Shown piece after piece: positions 8,340-17,308 of a DNA stretch of 64,000 nucleotides (positions are counted from its first letter, which is position 1; every line of letters starts with the position of its first letter). The notes under the pieces were generated by a model. That model ran no database searches. It was not told where the DNA came from and saw nothing but the letters and a program-made list of their open reading frames with translations. The position numbers were made by a program, and so were the translations under genes. This DNA is from CAZYBO01 sp964645205 (GTDB lineage: Bacteria; Pseudomonadota; Alphaproteobacteria; Rickettsiales; SXRF01), in contig CAZYBO010000001.1 of NCBI GenBank assembly GCA_964645205.1, positions 124,001-188,000 of the forward strand, given 5' to 3'.

Positions 8340-8615
8340 ATGTCGAGTAAAGCGAACGCAAAAACGAAACAGGCGACCATCAAAAAGTACGCCACGGATA
8401 AAAACGATACCGGTTCATCGGAAGTGCAGGTTGCACTGCTCACGGAACGTATCAACCATCTGACCGAGCATTTCGGCTCGCACAAAAACGATCACCACTC
8501 GCGCCGCGGGTTGCTGATCATGGTCGGCCGCCGTCGCCGTCTGCTTGATTACCTCAAGAAGACCGACGCGACGCGTTATGAAACCCTGATCAAGAAACTT
8601 GGTATCAGGAAATAA
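8340..8615 (+). CDS. rpsO: 30S ribosomal protein S15
   Basis: S15 binds 16S rRNA helix 22 and nucleates the platform. The 91 residues carry the family core TGSSEVQVALLTERINHLTE, HKNDHHSRRGLLIMVGRRRR and LLDYLKK. An AGAAGGAGA ribosome binding site precedes ATG 8340. Adjacent to pnp as in most proteobacteria. Confidence 0.97.
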   Translation: MSSKANAKTKQATIKKYATDKNDTGSSEVQVALLTERINHLTEHFGSHKNDHHSRRGLLIMVGRRRRLLDYLKKTDATRYETLIKKLGIRK

Positions 8616-8623
8616 TTCAGGGG

Positions 8624-8692
8624 GCTGGGTTCTAGGGGCTAGGTACTAGTAAAGCGGCGCAATACGCTGTTTTACTAGGCCCTAGAACCAAG
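8624..8692 (+). repeat. Long imperfect hairpin between rpsO and pnp
   Basis: GGTTCTAGGG (8628-8637) pairs with CCCTAGAACC (8680-8689). Inside it, CTAGTAAA (8646-8653) pairs with TTTACTAG (8671-8678) and GCG with CGC. No U-tract follows, so it is not a simple terminator. In E. coli the rpsO-pnp spacer hairpin is an RNase III site controlling pnp; the same role is possible here. It also looks like a dispersed palindromic element. Confidence 0.75.
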
Positions 8693-8730
8693 CACCCGCC
8701 CTTTCACACTTTAGAAAGGATACAATCATC

Positions 8731-10857
8731 ATGTTCACTATCACCAAAAAATCAATCGAATGGGGCGGTCGCACGCTCACGCTGGAAACCGGCCGCATCG
8801 CGCGTCAGGCCAGCGGCGCTGTACTCGCCACCTACGGCGACACCGTCGTGCTCTGCACCGTGGTTGCCGCAAAAACCGCGAAGCCGGATGTCGATTTCTT
8901 CCCGCTTACGGTCAACTATCAGGAAAAAGCATTCGCAGCCGGAAAGATTCCCGGCGGCTTCTTCAAGCGCGAAGGCCGCGCCAGCGAAAAAGAAACGCTC
9001 ACCTCGCGTTTGATCGACCGTCCGATCCGCCCGCTGTTCCTCCCCGGTTTCAACAACGAAACGCAGGTGGTGTGCACGCTGCTTTCGCACGATCTGATGA
9101 ACGATCCGGACGTGGTCGCTCTCGTCGGCGCTTCCGCTGCACTCACGATTTCCGGCGTGCCCTTCATGGGCCCCATCGCCGGTGCGCGCGTGGGCTATAT
9201 CAATGACGAATATGTGCTGAACCCCACCAAGGGCGACCTGCCCGACAGCAAGCTCGACCTCGTGGTCGCGGGCACGAAACGCTCGGTGCTGATGGTGGAA
9301 TCCGAAGCGCACGAGCTGTCGGAAGAAACGATGCTCGGCGCCGTGATGTTCGGCCACAAGCAGATGCAGCCGGTGATCGACATGATCGTCGACATGGCGG
9401 AAACCTGCGCGAAAGACCCGTGGGATGTGCCCAAGGCCGCCGACGCTACGCTGGTTTCGCGCGTACGCGAAATTACGGAAGCCGATCTGCGCGCCGCCTA
9501 CAAGCTCACCGGCAAGCAGGATCGCTCCAACCGCCTCGATGAAATCAAGGCGAAACTCAAAGCGGAACTCGCCGACGGCGGTTACGACGATAAGTCGATC
9601 AGCAGCCAGTTCAAGAAAGTGGAACAGGACATCGTGCGCAGCGACGTGGTGAAGAACCAGAAGCGCATCGACGGGCGCGGTGCGGCCGACATCCGCCAGA
9701 TTGAATGTCAGGTTGGCATCCTGCCGCTCACGCACGGCTCGGCACTGTTCACTCGCGGTGAAACGCAGGCGATCGTGGTTGCCACGCTCGGCACCGGTCA
9801 GGACGAACAGCGCATCGACGCGCTGGACGGCGAATATACCGAAAGTTTCCTGTTACATTATAACTTCCCGCCTTACTCCACCGGCGAAGTAGGTCGTATG
9901 GGTGGCCCTGGCCGCCGCGAAATCGGCCACGGCAAGCTGGCATGGCGCGCAATGCGTCCGATGCTGCCTGCGAAGAACGATTTCCCCTACACGCTGCGTT
10001 GCGTGTCGGAAATCACCGAGTCCAACGGTTCGTCCTCGATGGCGACCGTGTGCGGCAGCTCGCTGGCGATGATGGATGCGGGCGTTCCGCTGAAAAGCCC
10101 GGTAGCGGGTATCGCTATGGGTCTTATCAAAGAGAAGGACGGCTTCATCGTGCTGTCCGATATTCTTGGCGACGAAGATCATCTCGGCGACATGGATTTC
10201 AAGGTGGCCGGTACGGAAAACGGCATCACCGCCCTGCAGATGGACATCAAGATCGACGGTATTACCGAAGAAATCATGAAAGTCGCGCTGAAGCAGGCGT
10301 GTGACGGCCGTAAGCATATCCTTGCGCAGATGGCGAAGGCGCTTACCGCACCGCGTGATTCCGTGGGCAGCACCGCTCCGCGCATCACCACCATGAACAT
10401 CCCGAAAGAAAAAATCCGTGAAGTCATCGGCAGCGGTGGCAAAGTCATCCGCGAAATCTGCGAAGTGACCGGCGCGAAGATCGACATCGAAGATACCGGC
10501 GTTGTGCGTATCGCCGCGGTCAGCGAAGAAATGGGCAAGAAAGCCTATGACTGGATCTACAGCATCGTCGCCGAAGCGGAAATCGGCAAGATCTACACGG
10601 GTAAGGTTGTGCGCGTGGTTGATTTCGGCGCGTTCGTGAATTTCCTCGGGCCCAAGGACGGTCTCGTACATATCAGCGAACTCGCTCCGCAGCGCGTCAA
10701 CAAGGTTGAAGACGTGGTGAACGAAGGCGACACCGTGAAAGTGAAAGTGCTGGAAATGGACAATCGCGGCAAAATCCGCCTGTCCATGAAAGCGGTGGAT
10801 CAGGAAACCGGCGAAGACATCTCCGGCCAGGTCGCCAAGGAACGCAAGCCCGCGTAA
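8731..10857 (+). CDS. pnp: Polyribonucleotide nucleotidyltransferase (PNPase)
   Basis: PNPase degrades RNA 3' to 5' by phosphorolysis within the degradosome. The 708-residue protein has two RNase PH-like domains joined by a helical linker. The first contains FFKREGRASEKETLTSRLIDRP; the second, catalytic one contains EYTESFLLHYNFPPYSTGEVG. A KH domain (about 553-600, KIREVIGSGGKVIREI) and an S1 domain (about 620-690) follow. A terminator follows the gene. Confidence 0.97.
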   Translation: MFTITKKSIEWGGRTLTLETGRIARQASGAVLATYGDTVVLCTVVAAKTAKPDVDFFPLTVNYQEKAFAAGKIPGGFFKREGRASEKETLTSRLIDRPIRPLFLPGFNNETQVVCTLLSHDLMNDPDVVALVGASAALTISGVPFMGPIAGARVGYINDEYVLNPTKGDLPDSKLDLVVAGTKRSVLMVESEAHELSEETMLGAVMFGHKQMQPVIDMIVDMAETCAKDPWDVPKAADATLVSRVREITEADLRAAYKLTGKQDRSNRLDEIKAKLKAELADGGYDDKSISSQFKKVEQDIVRSDVVKNQKRIDGRGAADIRQIECQVGILPLTHGSALFTRGETQAIVVATLGTGQDEQRIDALDGEYTESFLLHYNFPPYSTGEVGRMGGPGRREIGHGKLAWRAMRPMLPAKNDFPYTLRCVSEITESNGSSSMATVCGSSLAMMDAGVPLKSPVAGIAMGLIKEKDGFIVLSDILGDEDHLGDMDFKVAGTENGITALQMDIKIDGITEEIMKVALKQACDGRKHILAQMAKALTAPRDSVGSTAPRITTMNIPKEKIREVIGSGGKVIREICEVTGAKIDIEDTGVVRIAAVSEEMGKKAYDWIYSIVAEAEIGKIYTGKVVRVVDFGAFVNFLGPKDGLVHISELAPQRVNKVEDVVNEGDTVKVKVLEMDNRGKIRLSMKAVDQETGEDISGQVAKERKPA

Positions 10858-10877
10858 CGCAGGATTCCGAGTGTAAG

Positions 10878-10912
10878 GAAAGGCCGGGAGTGGAAACGCT
10901 TCCGGCCTTTTT
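10878..10912 (+). terminator. Intrinsic terminator after pnp
   Basis: AAAGGCCGG (10879-10887) pairs with CCGGCCTTT (10902-10910) around a partly paired loop and continues into TTTTT. It ends the rimP-pnp operon. Confidence 0.85.
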
Positions 10913-10971
10913 ATGTGGGGTTTTGTAAGTTTCTTACGTTTCGCACTGCGAAACCCATTCCAAATCGTGGG

Positions 10972-10999
10972 CAAAAAAAAGGGGCTTCCTGAGAAGCCC
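10972..10999 (-). terminator. Intrinsic terminator of the H1-like gene
   Basis: On the minus strand GGGGCTTC-TCAG-GAAGCCCC is followed by a run of eight T. It lies about 27 bases beyond the stop of the gene at 11026-11277. Confidence 0.9.
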
Positions 11000-11025
11000 C
11001 TAATTTTAGTCGGTAACCCGAGCCA

Positions 11026-11277
11026 TTAGAGGCGGATCGGGGTCACCTTCTTAGCGGAAGCTGCGCGAGCCATCAGGCTGAGACCAACCTTCGGCTTGGA
11101 AGACTTCTTTACTGCCTTTTTAGCAGACTTTTTGGCAGTCTTCTTCTTTGCGGTCTTCTTTACTGCCTTCTTAGCAGTCTTCTTCTTCGCTACTTTCTTT
11201 TTCGCGACTTTCTTTACTGCTTTTTTAGCGGTCTTTTTAGCCGGCTTCTTTTTAGCAGCTGCTTTCTTCTTAATCAT
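11026..11277 (-). CDS. Lysine/alanine-rich histone H1-like DNA-binding protein, 83 aa
   Basis: Almost the whole protein is made of AKK, KKTA and VKK repeats, as in bacterial H1-like proteins (HC1/AlgP-type tails), which bind DNA non-specifically and compact the nucleoid. The short C-terminal end (GLSLMARAASAKKVTPIRL) is less repetitive. I chose ATG 11277 because GGAG stands 7 bases before it; the frame upstream to 11313 has no such site. Single gene with its own terminator. Confidence 0.75.
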   Translation of the reverse strand: MIKKKAAAKKKPAKKTAKKAVKKVAKKKVAKKKTAKKAVKKTAKKKTAKKSAKKAVKKSSKPKVGLSLMARAASAKKVTPIRL

Positions 11278-11646
11278 GGTAAACTCCATCTTGGTTAGAA
11301 AATACCCACGCACACCGTGTACGCGTGTATCGAGTATGTTTATACCAGATAAATAATAAATTTTCTATTAACGCCGTGGGTGCCGGGGCTGGAATTTCTT
11401 CCTGCGCGAACCGGCGCGCAATTATTCGTTCCGCATACGTAATGAAAAACGATAATGCACAAAACGGCTCTCAATAACGCTTATAACGTTCTTGCTATGG
11501 AATGAATTATTCAAAATATTGCGTTTGCGAATGGCGATTATGAGGCATATTTTTTTCGTACATTCGTTCCGAGTGTGGTATAAAAACCACATTTTAGGCA
11601 TGTTTCGCCTTGCGATAATCGCGCCAAATGCGATGATAACGGCACA
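11278..11646. other. Intergenic region between divergent H1-like and BTLCP genes
   Basis: No convincing gene on either strand. The only frame on the minus strand is antisense to the BTLCP gene. GTGGT-ATAAAA-ACCAC (11575-11590) is a small dyad around a TATA-like hexamer, a possible promoter or operator element for the + gene. The region is AT-richer than its surroundings, as expected of divergent promoters. Confidence 0.4.
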
Positions 11647-12303
11647 ATGACTTGCACGCGAATGGTACGAAAAACACTCTTTGCACTGGCATGCGTCGGC
11701 CTCGTCGCGCAGGCGCATCCCGCATTCGCCGCGCGCAATTCCTATTTCAATATGAGTGAGAAACGCTCCAATAATCTTGTCCCGTTTCCGAAATGGACGG
11801 GCGTGATCTCGCGCTTCGACGATGAAATGAAACTGCCCGATAATGAATGCGGCAAGCGGCAGTTCCATCCCTGCGTGGTAAAAGAGTGGCGCGACATGAT
11901 CGTGGAGATGCGCTCTAAATCGCTGCGCGATAAACTCTCCACGGTGAATGCGTGGGCGAACGAACATCCCTATATAGTAGACCAGCTCAACTGGGGTATG
12001 GAAGATTATTGGGAAACCCCGTACCAGTTTATGGAAATCAATGGTGATTGCGAAGACTACGCCATCGCCAAATATTATTCGCTGCGGGAAGCGGGCGTAC
12101 CGGAAGATGCGATGCGTATTATCATCGTGCAGGATTTCAATCTCGGCGGCATCATCCATGCGATCCTCGGTGTCTATGACGGCAACGATCTGCTCGTGCT
12201 CGACAACCAGATTCAGCAGATCATGCCCGCGATGCGCATCTATCATTACCGTCCGATCTACGGAGTAAACGAAAGCTGGTGGTGGTCATATACCCCTAAA
12301 TAA
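11647..12303 (+). CDS. Bacterial transglutaminase-like cysteine peptidase (BTLCP, LapG-like)
   Basis: The 218-residue protein begins with a signal peptide ending near AFA-AR. The catalytic triad is visible as C135 in NGDCEDYAIAKYYSL, H171 in IIHAILGV and D186 in VLDNQ. In Pseudomonas, LapG is a periplasmic protease that releases the adhesin LapA and is restrained by the c-di-GMP receptor LapD. The next gene is a membrane sensor with a degenerate c-di-GMP-type domain, which fits such control. Start may also be ATG 11662. Confidence 0.85.
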   Translation: MTCTRMVRKTLFALACVGLVAQAHPAFAARNSYFNMSEKRSNNLVPFPKWTGVISRFDDEMKLPDNECGKRQFHPCVVKEWRDMIVEMRSKSLRDKLSTVNAWANEHPYIVDQLNWGMEDYWETPYQFMEINGDCEDYAIAKYYSLREAGVPEDAMRIIIVQDFNLGGIIHAILGVYDGNDLLVLDNQIQQIMPAMRIYHYRPIYGVNESWWWSYTPK

Positions 12304-12395
12304 GGCGGGAGAATGGCGTTTTCTCTCGACTTTTTGCAAAGGTAGAGTATAAGAATACCCCAGATAAACTGCGGTTTAGCGAGGAGCGCGCGCCC

Positions 12396-14552
12396 ATGCC
12401 TGATAAGAATACGATCCTATCCCAACCCGAAGAGTCGCCCAATTTTGCGCCTCGGTTTTACGGCATTACGTTTCTGGTGTTTGCGATTTTTATCACCGGC
12501 GTGTGGCTCGTAGGCCGTTATACCGCCGCCGATCTTGCGCGCGATATGCAGGGCTGGCAGGAAAAGCTGAACCTGATCGCCGAAAGCCGCACGGCGGATG
12601 TAAGCGGCTGGGTGTCAGGGCACTTTAAGGACATGCGCACGCTGGCGGATAATCCCTCGCTCCAACTCTACCTCACTGAATTACAGACCGCGCCCACGGA
12701 AAAGAATGGCGCCACACAGCAGGAACCCGCGCAGAAATCCTACCTGCGCACGCTTCTCATCTTTACCGCCGACCGCACCGGCTTCAGCGCGCCCGGCGTT
12801 GACGCGATCCATGCCAACGTGCAGCAGGAAAGCAAAAACGGCATGGCGGTGATCGACAATGACAACCAGATGATAGTGTCAACCGCGATGCAACCCGCCA
12901 CGCGCGACCTTATGCTTGCACGCGCAAAGAGCCATGTGGCCGGGCAGGAAGCGCTGATCGATATAGGCAAAGATGATGAAGGCACCTTGCATATAGGTTT
13001 CGTCGTTCCGATCTTCTCTATTCAGGGCGAGCACGATGCCAACGCGCAGATCGGCAAAGTCGTCGGTATCAAAACCATAGACGCGAACCTGTTTGGCTTG
13101 CTCAAGCATCCGGGCACGACGGAGCGCACGCTCGAATCCATTCTTGTGCGCAATGGCGGCGATGACGGCAGCATGATGGAATTTATTTCCCCGCTGCAGG
13201 ACGGCACGGCAGCGCTTGGCAAACAGGTGCAGCGCGATGAAGCGAAGTATGTGGAAGCGGGGCTGATGAAAACGGTGGGCGCATTCCTTGGCGATGCGTC
13301 CTCAAGGGATTATCGCGATAAGCGCGTGCTCGCTACTTCCCGTGAAGTGGCCGGCACGCCATGGACGCTGGTCGTCAAGATCGATCGCGACGAAGCGCTC
13401 GCCGCCAGCGATGTTCAGCGCGGCAGCATGGTGGTATTCTTCATCCTTATCATCGCCATCATCATACTCATCGTATTCACCGTGTGGTGGCAGGCGCATT
13501 CCAAGCGCGCGATGCTGATGTCCCGCTATTTCAAAAAACTTGCGGCGCAAGCGCAGGCGCAGGAGCAGCTGCTGCGGCTCGTCGCCGACCACCAGCCGGA
13601 GCCGATCTATATCGTCGATAAACGCCAGACCTACCAGTTCGCCAACCAGAAAGCCGCCGATGCCGCGGACATGTCGGCCGGTTCGGTAGCGGGCAAGACG
13701 CTGCATGACGTGCGCGGCGGCGCGCGGGCGGAGCATATATGGGAACAGTGCAACAAAGCCCTACGCAACAACCAGGTGATCTATGACGTAACGCACGTGC
13801 CGGTGGATATAGGCGAACAAGTCGTGCGTTCGGCGTATGTGCCGCTGGAGCATATCCCCGTATCCACCCTGCCGCCGCATACGCCGGGGGTGTTGATCGT
13901 GGAGCAGGACATCAGCGAGATCGTGCATGAGCGCGAGGGCAGGCTGGAAACGCAGAACCAGCTTATCGAAACGCTGGTGCGTCTGGTGGATAAGCGCGAC
14001 CCCTTCGCGGCCAACCATTCGCTGCTGGTGTCGCAGATAGCCCAGGAAATAGCGATCGACATGGATCTGGACAACATCACCATCGAAGCCACGCGCGTGG
14101 CGGGTTGCCTGATGAATATCGGTAAAATCGTGGTGCCCACCGAATTGCTGACCAAGACCGAAAGCCTCACGCCGGAAGAAAAAGCTGTTATCAGCGATTC
14201 AATGCAGATGGCTGCCGATCTCGTGAAGGATGTCAATTTTGAAGGCCCGGTAGCCGAAACCCTGCATCAGTGGCAGGAAAAATGGGATGGTACCGGCCCA
14301 ATGGGGCTGAAAGGCGAAGCCATTTTGATTTCCGCCCGCATCATCGCCGTATCGAACGCCTTTATCGGCATGATCAGCCCGCGTTCGTGGCGCACGGCGA
14401 TTGAAATCCCCGCCGCCAACCGTTTCCTCATGGATCAGGCGGATACGCATTTCGACCGCCGTGTGGTCATCGCGCTGGTGAACTATGTGGACAACCATAG
14501 CGGTGCGGCGTGGCTCAAGCGCGTGCTGGAAGAGCAGCGGAACGCGGCTTAA
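12396..14552 (+). CDS. Membrane sensor with Cache-like, PAS and degenerate HD-GYP domains
   Basis: The 718-residue protein has a transmembrane helix at about 23-45, a large periplasmic region of double-Cache size, a second helix at about 344-366, a PAS-like domain (about 395-500) and a C-terminal HD-GYP fold (about 515-700). Key residues are lost: the HD of LHDIGK is M573-N574, and HxxGYP is reduced to WDGTGPMGLKGE. A c-di-GMP phosphodiesterase is therefore unlikely; binding or scaffold function is inferred. It lies 92 bases after the LapG-like gene and may govern it. GAGGAG precedes ATG. Confidence 0.8.
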   Translation: MPDKNTILSQPEESPNFAPRFYGITFLVFAIFITGVWLVGRYTAADLARDMQGWQEKLNLIAESRTADVSGWVSGHFKDMRTLADNPSLQLYLTELQTAPTEKNGATQQEPAQKSYLRTLLIFTADRTGFSAPGVDAIHANVQQESKNGMAVIDNDNQMIVSTAMQPATRDLMLARAKSHVAGQEALIDIGKDDEGTLHIGFVVPIFSIQGEHDANAQIGKVVGIKTIDANLFGLLKHPGTTERTLESILVRNGGDDGSMMEFISPLQDGTAALGKQVQRDEAKYVEAGLMKTVGAFLGDASSRDYRDKRVLATSREVAGTPWTLVVKIDRDEALAASDVQRGSMVVFFILIIAIIILIVFTVWWQAHSKRAMLMSRYFKKLAAQAQAQEQLLRLVADHQPEPIYIVDKRQTYQFANQKAADAADMSAGSVAGKTLHDVRGGARAEHIWEQCNKALRNNQVIYDVTHVPVDIGEQVVRSAYVPLEHIPVSTLPPHTPGVLIVEQDISEIVHEREGRLETQNQLIETLVRLVDKRDPFAANHSLLVSQIAQEIAIDMDLDNITIEATRVAGCLMNIGKIVVPTELLTKTESLTPEEKAVISDSMQMAADLVKDVNFEGPVAETLHQWQEKWDGTGPMGLKGEAILISARIIAVSNAFIGMISPRSWRTAIEIPAANRFLMDQADTHFDRRVVIALVNYVDNHSGAAWLKRVLEEQRNAA

Positions 14553-14555
14553 CGG

Positions 14556-15086
14556 GTGCTGAAGATACTATATAACTGTATCGGGGCGATATTGCCCGCG
14601 TCGCAGAGTCGTACGTCGCATTATAGTGTTGATGCTCCTTGCGATCTGTTATGGTCGGTGATTACGGATATTGAACATCAGGCTGAATGGTATTCCGGCG
14701 TCACCAAAACCGAGCGCATATCCGAATTCCCTGAAGTATGGCGCATCCATGTCGGTGCAGATTATTCCGAAATCAAAATTAACGGCAAAGTGAAGCCGAA
14801 CTACGAGATTTCCATGCTACGGCATATGGTGCATATCACTATGCCGTCTAAACCGCTTCCCTTTCATTACGATATAGGAATCAGTGCAGAAGAAAAATAT
14901 ACGGTGGAGCCAGACGGAGCAGGAAGTAGACTTACGATCCACTCTAAGGTGACAAACAAGAGCCTTAGGGCAAGGCTCTATGGGCGGTTATGCAATACGC
15001 TCAAACGCTCGCATGAAATCTATCACGAAAAAATCGCCGCGCGCGTCCGCTTGCTCAAAGGTACAATTTACCTCAACAAAGCCTAG
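14556..15086 (+). CDS. SRPBCC/polyketide cyclase-like protein, 176 aa
   Basis: The frame starts with GTG 14556, right after the sensor gene. The pattern fits the START-like SRPBCC fold, a hydrophobic ligand pocket: an N-terminal strand SHYSVDAPCDLLWSVITDI, helix EHQAEWYSGV, later strands, then a long C-terminal helix. The ligand is unknown. Its TAG stop overlaps the convergent parC stop in a shared CTAG. Confidence 0.65.
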   Translation: MLKILYNCIGAILPASQSRTSHYSVDAPCDLLWSVITDIEHQAEWYSGVTKTERISEFPEVWRIHVGADYSEIKINGKVKPNYEISMLRHMVHITMPSKPLPFHYDIGISAEEKYTVEPDGAGSRLTIHSKVTNKSLRARLYGRLCNTLKRSHEIYHEKIAARVRLLKGTIYLNKA

Positions 15087-17308
15087 GAAAATTTATTTGT
15101 TCTGGGGAAACCGGTCGGCGGTAGCCTGCCTGCGTCAGCGCGGTTGCCAACCCACGGCTTAAGGTCGACCTCAATGCGGGTTTTACCGCCAAGTGCCCAG
15201 CTTAAGCCTTCTTTGAGCTTGAAGGTTTTAATGTCGGACAGCCCGCCATCTTTGTATTTCTGCAAAATAACGCCCTGACCTTTTTGCATCGGCGGGAGCT
15301 GGTTGAGCGGGAATATGAGCAGCTTGCGGTTGTCACCGATCACTGCGACATGGTCGCCTTCGACATAGCTGTAAGAGGCGGCCTTATGGCCGTCGGTGAC
15401 GTTGAGGACCTGTTTGCCGTTGCGGGTCTGCGCCACCACGTCGGACGCACTGACGAGGAAGCCTTTACCGGCGGTGGAGGCGACCAGCAACGTGGCCTCA
15501 GGATCATAGATGGACATGCCTACGATCTCATCGGCGTTGTCCATGTCGATCATCAGGCGCACCGGCTCACCTTGCCCCTTACCGCGCGGGATTTTGTCGC
15601 AGGGGAGGGTGTAGAAACGGCCGCTGGTGGAGAAGATGAGTAGCTTGTCGGTGGTCTGGCCTTCCAGCTCGAAACGGCCTTCGTCGCCTTCCTTGTGCTT
15701 GATGTCCGACACGTCCACGCCGTGCCCGCGCACCGCGCGCAGCCAGCCCATGTTGGAGCAGAGGATGGTGATGGGTTCTTTCTCGACGAACGCCTCGATG
15801 TCGATGACTTTGCCTGCAGGCGCTTCGGCGAAGATGCTGCGGCGCTTGCCGAGCGCAGTCTTGCCGCCGAAATTCTGCTTCACTTCCTTGATTTCGTCGG
15901 CGATTTTCAGCCACATTTTTTCTTCGGACTTGAGCAGCGCTTTCAATTCTTTTTGTTCTTTGGATAGCTTGTCGTGCTCGCCCTTGATCTCGAATTCTTC
16001 GAGCTTGCGCAAACTGCGCAGGCGCATGTTCAAAATATATTCCGCCTGAACGTCGCTTAAGCTCCATTTTTTCATGATGAGCGGCTTCGGCTCGTCCTCG
16101 CGGCGGATGATGCGGATCAACTCGTCGAGATTTAAGTAGGCGACGAGGAAGCCTTCTAAAATTTCCAGACGGTGCGCGATTTTACCGAGGCGGAAATTGG
16201 TGCGGCGCACGAGCACGTCAAGGCGGTGCTCTAAAAACGCGAAGAGTATGTCCCTCAGGTTCATCACCTGCGGCGCGCCCTTGGCGTTGAGCACGTTGAG
16301 GTTGAGGTTCACGCGCGATTCCAAATCGGTGGCGCGGAAGAGGGATTCCATCAGCATTTCCGGGTCTACCGAGCGGTTCTTCGGCTCCAGCACGATGCGG
16401 ATGTCCTCGGCGGATTCGTCGCTGATATTGCCGAGCAGCGGCAGTTTTTTATTCTTAAACAGTTCTGCGATTTTTTCGATCAGTCGCGACTTGGCGACCT
16501 GATACGGAATTTCGGTGACCACGATCTGGTACATGCCGTGGCTGAGTTCTTCCTTCTGCCATTTCGCGCGCACGCGGATCGCCCCGCGGCCGGTTTCGTA
16601 GGCGGCCAGAATATTTGCTTCCGACTCCACGATCACGCCGCCGGTGGGGAAATCAGGGCCGGGGATGCGCTTGAGCAGGCGCGCCACCGTGCAGTCGGGA
16701 TGCTCGATCATGTAGAGCAGGCCGTCGCACAATTCGCCCACGTTATGCGGGGGAATGGAGGTAGCCATGCCGACGGCGATGCCTTCCGAGCCATTAGCCA
16801 GCAGGTTCGGGAATGCGGACGGGAGGACGATCGGTTCGCTTTCCTCGCCGTCATAGGTGGCGCGGAAATTCACGGTGTCTTCATCGATGCCGTTGAGGAG
16901 CGCCATCGCTACGTCGGTGAGGCGGGCTTCGGTGTAACGCATGGCGGCCGCGTTGTCGCCGTCGATGGAGCCGAAATTTCCCTGGCCTTCGACCAGCGGG
17001 TAGCGCACCGCGAAGGACTGAGCGAGGCGCACCATCGCTTCGTATACGGCGGAATCGCCGTGCGGGTGGTATTTACCGATCACGTCACCGACCACGCGCG
17101 CGCATTTCTTAAAGCCGGATTTGGGGTCGAGCTTGAGTTGCAGCATGGCATAAAGCAAACGGCGGTGCACCGGCTTCAGCCCGTCGCGCACATCCGGCAG
17201 CGAACGCGCCGTGATGGTGGACATGGCGTAGGCTAAATATTTTTCCTCCAGTGTGGTTTTGAAGGATACGATATTTATGGTGTCTTCACGTTGCGGCTTC
17301 TTCGACAT
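15083..17308 (-). CDS. parC: DNA topoisomerase IV subunit A
   Basis: ParC cuts and rejoins DNA to decatenate chromosomes, together with ParE (not in this window). The 741-residue protein has the winged-helix breakage domain with GLKPVHRRLLYAM, the quinolone region HPHGDSAVYEAM (S86 and E90 intact, wild-type-like) and the active-site Tyr Y125 in MRYTEARLT. A coiled-coil tower and a C-terminal beta-pinwheel follow. I chose ATG 17308; a TTG at 17314 is also in frame. The start overlaps the recO end by about 23 bases, so the genes are coupled. Confidence 0.95.
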   Translation of the reverse strand: MSKKPQREDTINIVSFKTTLEEKYLAYAMSTITARSLPDVRDGLKPVHRRLLYAMLQLKLDPKSGFKKCARVVGDVIGKYHPHGDSAVYEAMVRLAQSFAVRYPLVEGQGNFGSIDGDNAAAMRYTEARLTDVAMALLNGIDEDTVNFRATYDGEESEPIVLPSAFPNLLANGSEGIAVGMATSIPPHNVGELCDGLLYMIEHPDCTVARLLKRIPGPDFPTGGVIVESEANILAAYETGRGAIRVRAKWQKEELSHGMYQIVVTEIPYQVAKSRLIEKIAELFKNKKLPLLGNISDESAEDIRIVLEPKNRSVDPEMLMESLFRATDLESRVNLNLNVLNAKGAPQVMNLRDILFAFLEHRLDVLVRRTNFRLGKIAHRLEILEGFLVAYLNLDELIRIIRREDEPKPLIMKKWSLSDVQAEYILNMRLRSLRKLEEFEIKGEHDKLSKEQKELKALLKSEEKMWLKIADEIKEVKQNFGGKTALGKRRSIFAEAPAGKVIDIEAFVEKEPITILCSNMGWLRAVRGHGVDVSDIKHKEGDEGRFELEGQTTDKLLIFSTSGRFYTLPCDKIPRGKGQGEPVRLMIDMDNADEIVGMSIYDPEATLLVASTAGKGFLVSASDVVAQTRNGKQVLNVTDGHKAASYSYVEGDHVAVIGDNRKLLIFPLNQLPPMQKGQGVILQKYKDGGLSDIKTFKLKEGLSWALGGKTRIEVDLKPWVGNRADAGRLPPTGFPRTNKFS

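Noticed and set aside
9853..10974. Long open frame antisense to pnp, also 8752-9735
   Set aside because: Same mirror effect; composition unlike real proteins and PNPase is certain.
11422..12246. 274-codon frame antisense to the BTLCP gene
   Set aside because: Mirrors the peptidase gene, which has its catalytic triad and signal peptide; no ribosome binding site.
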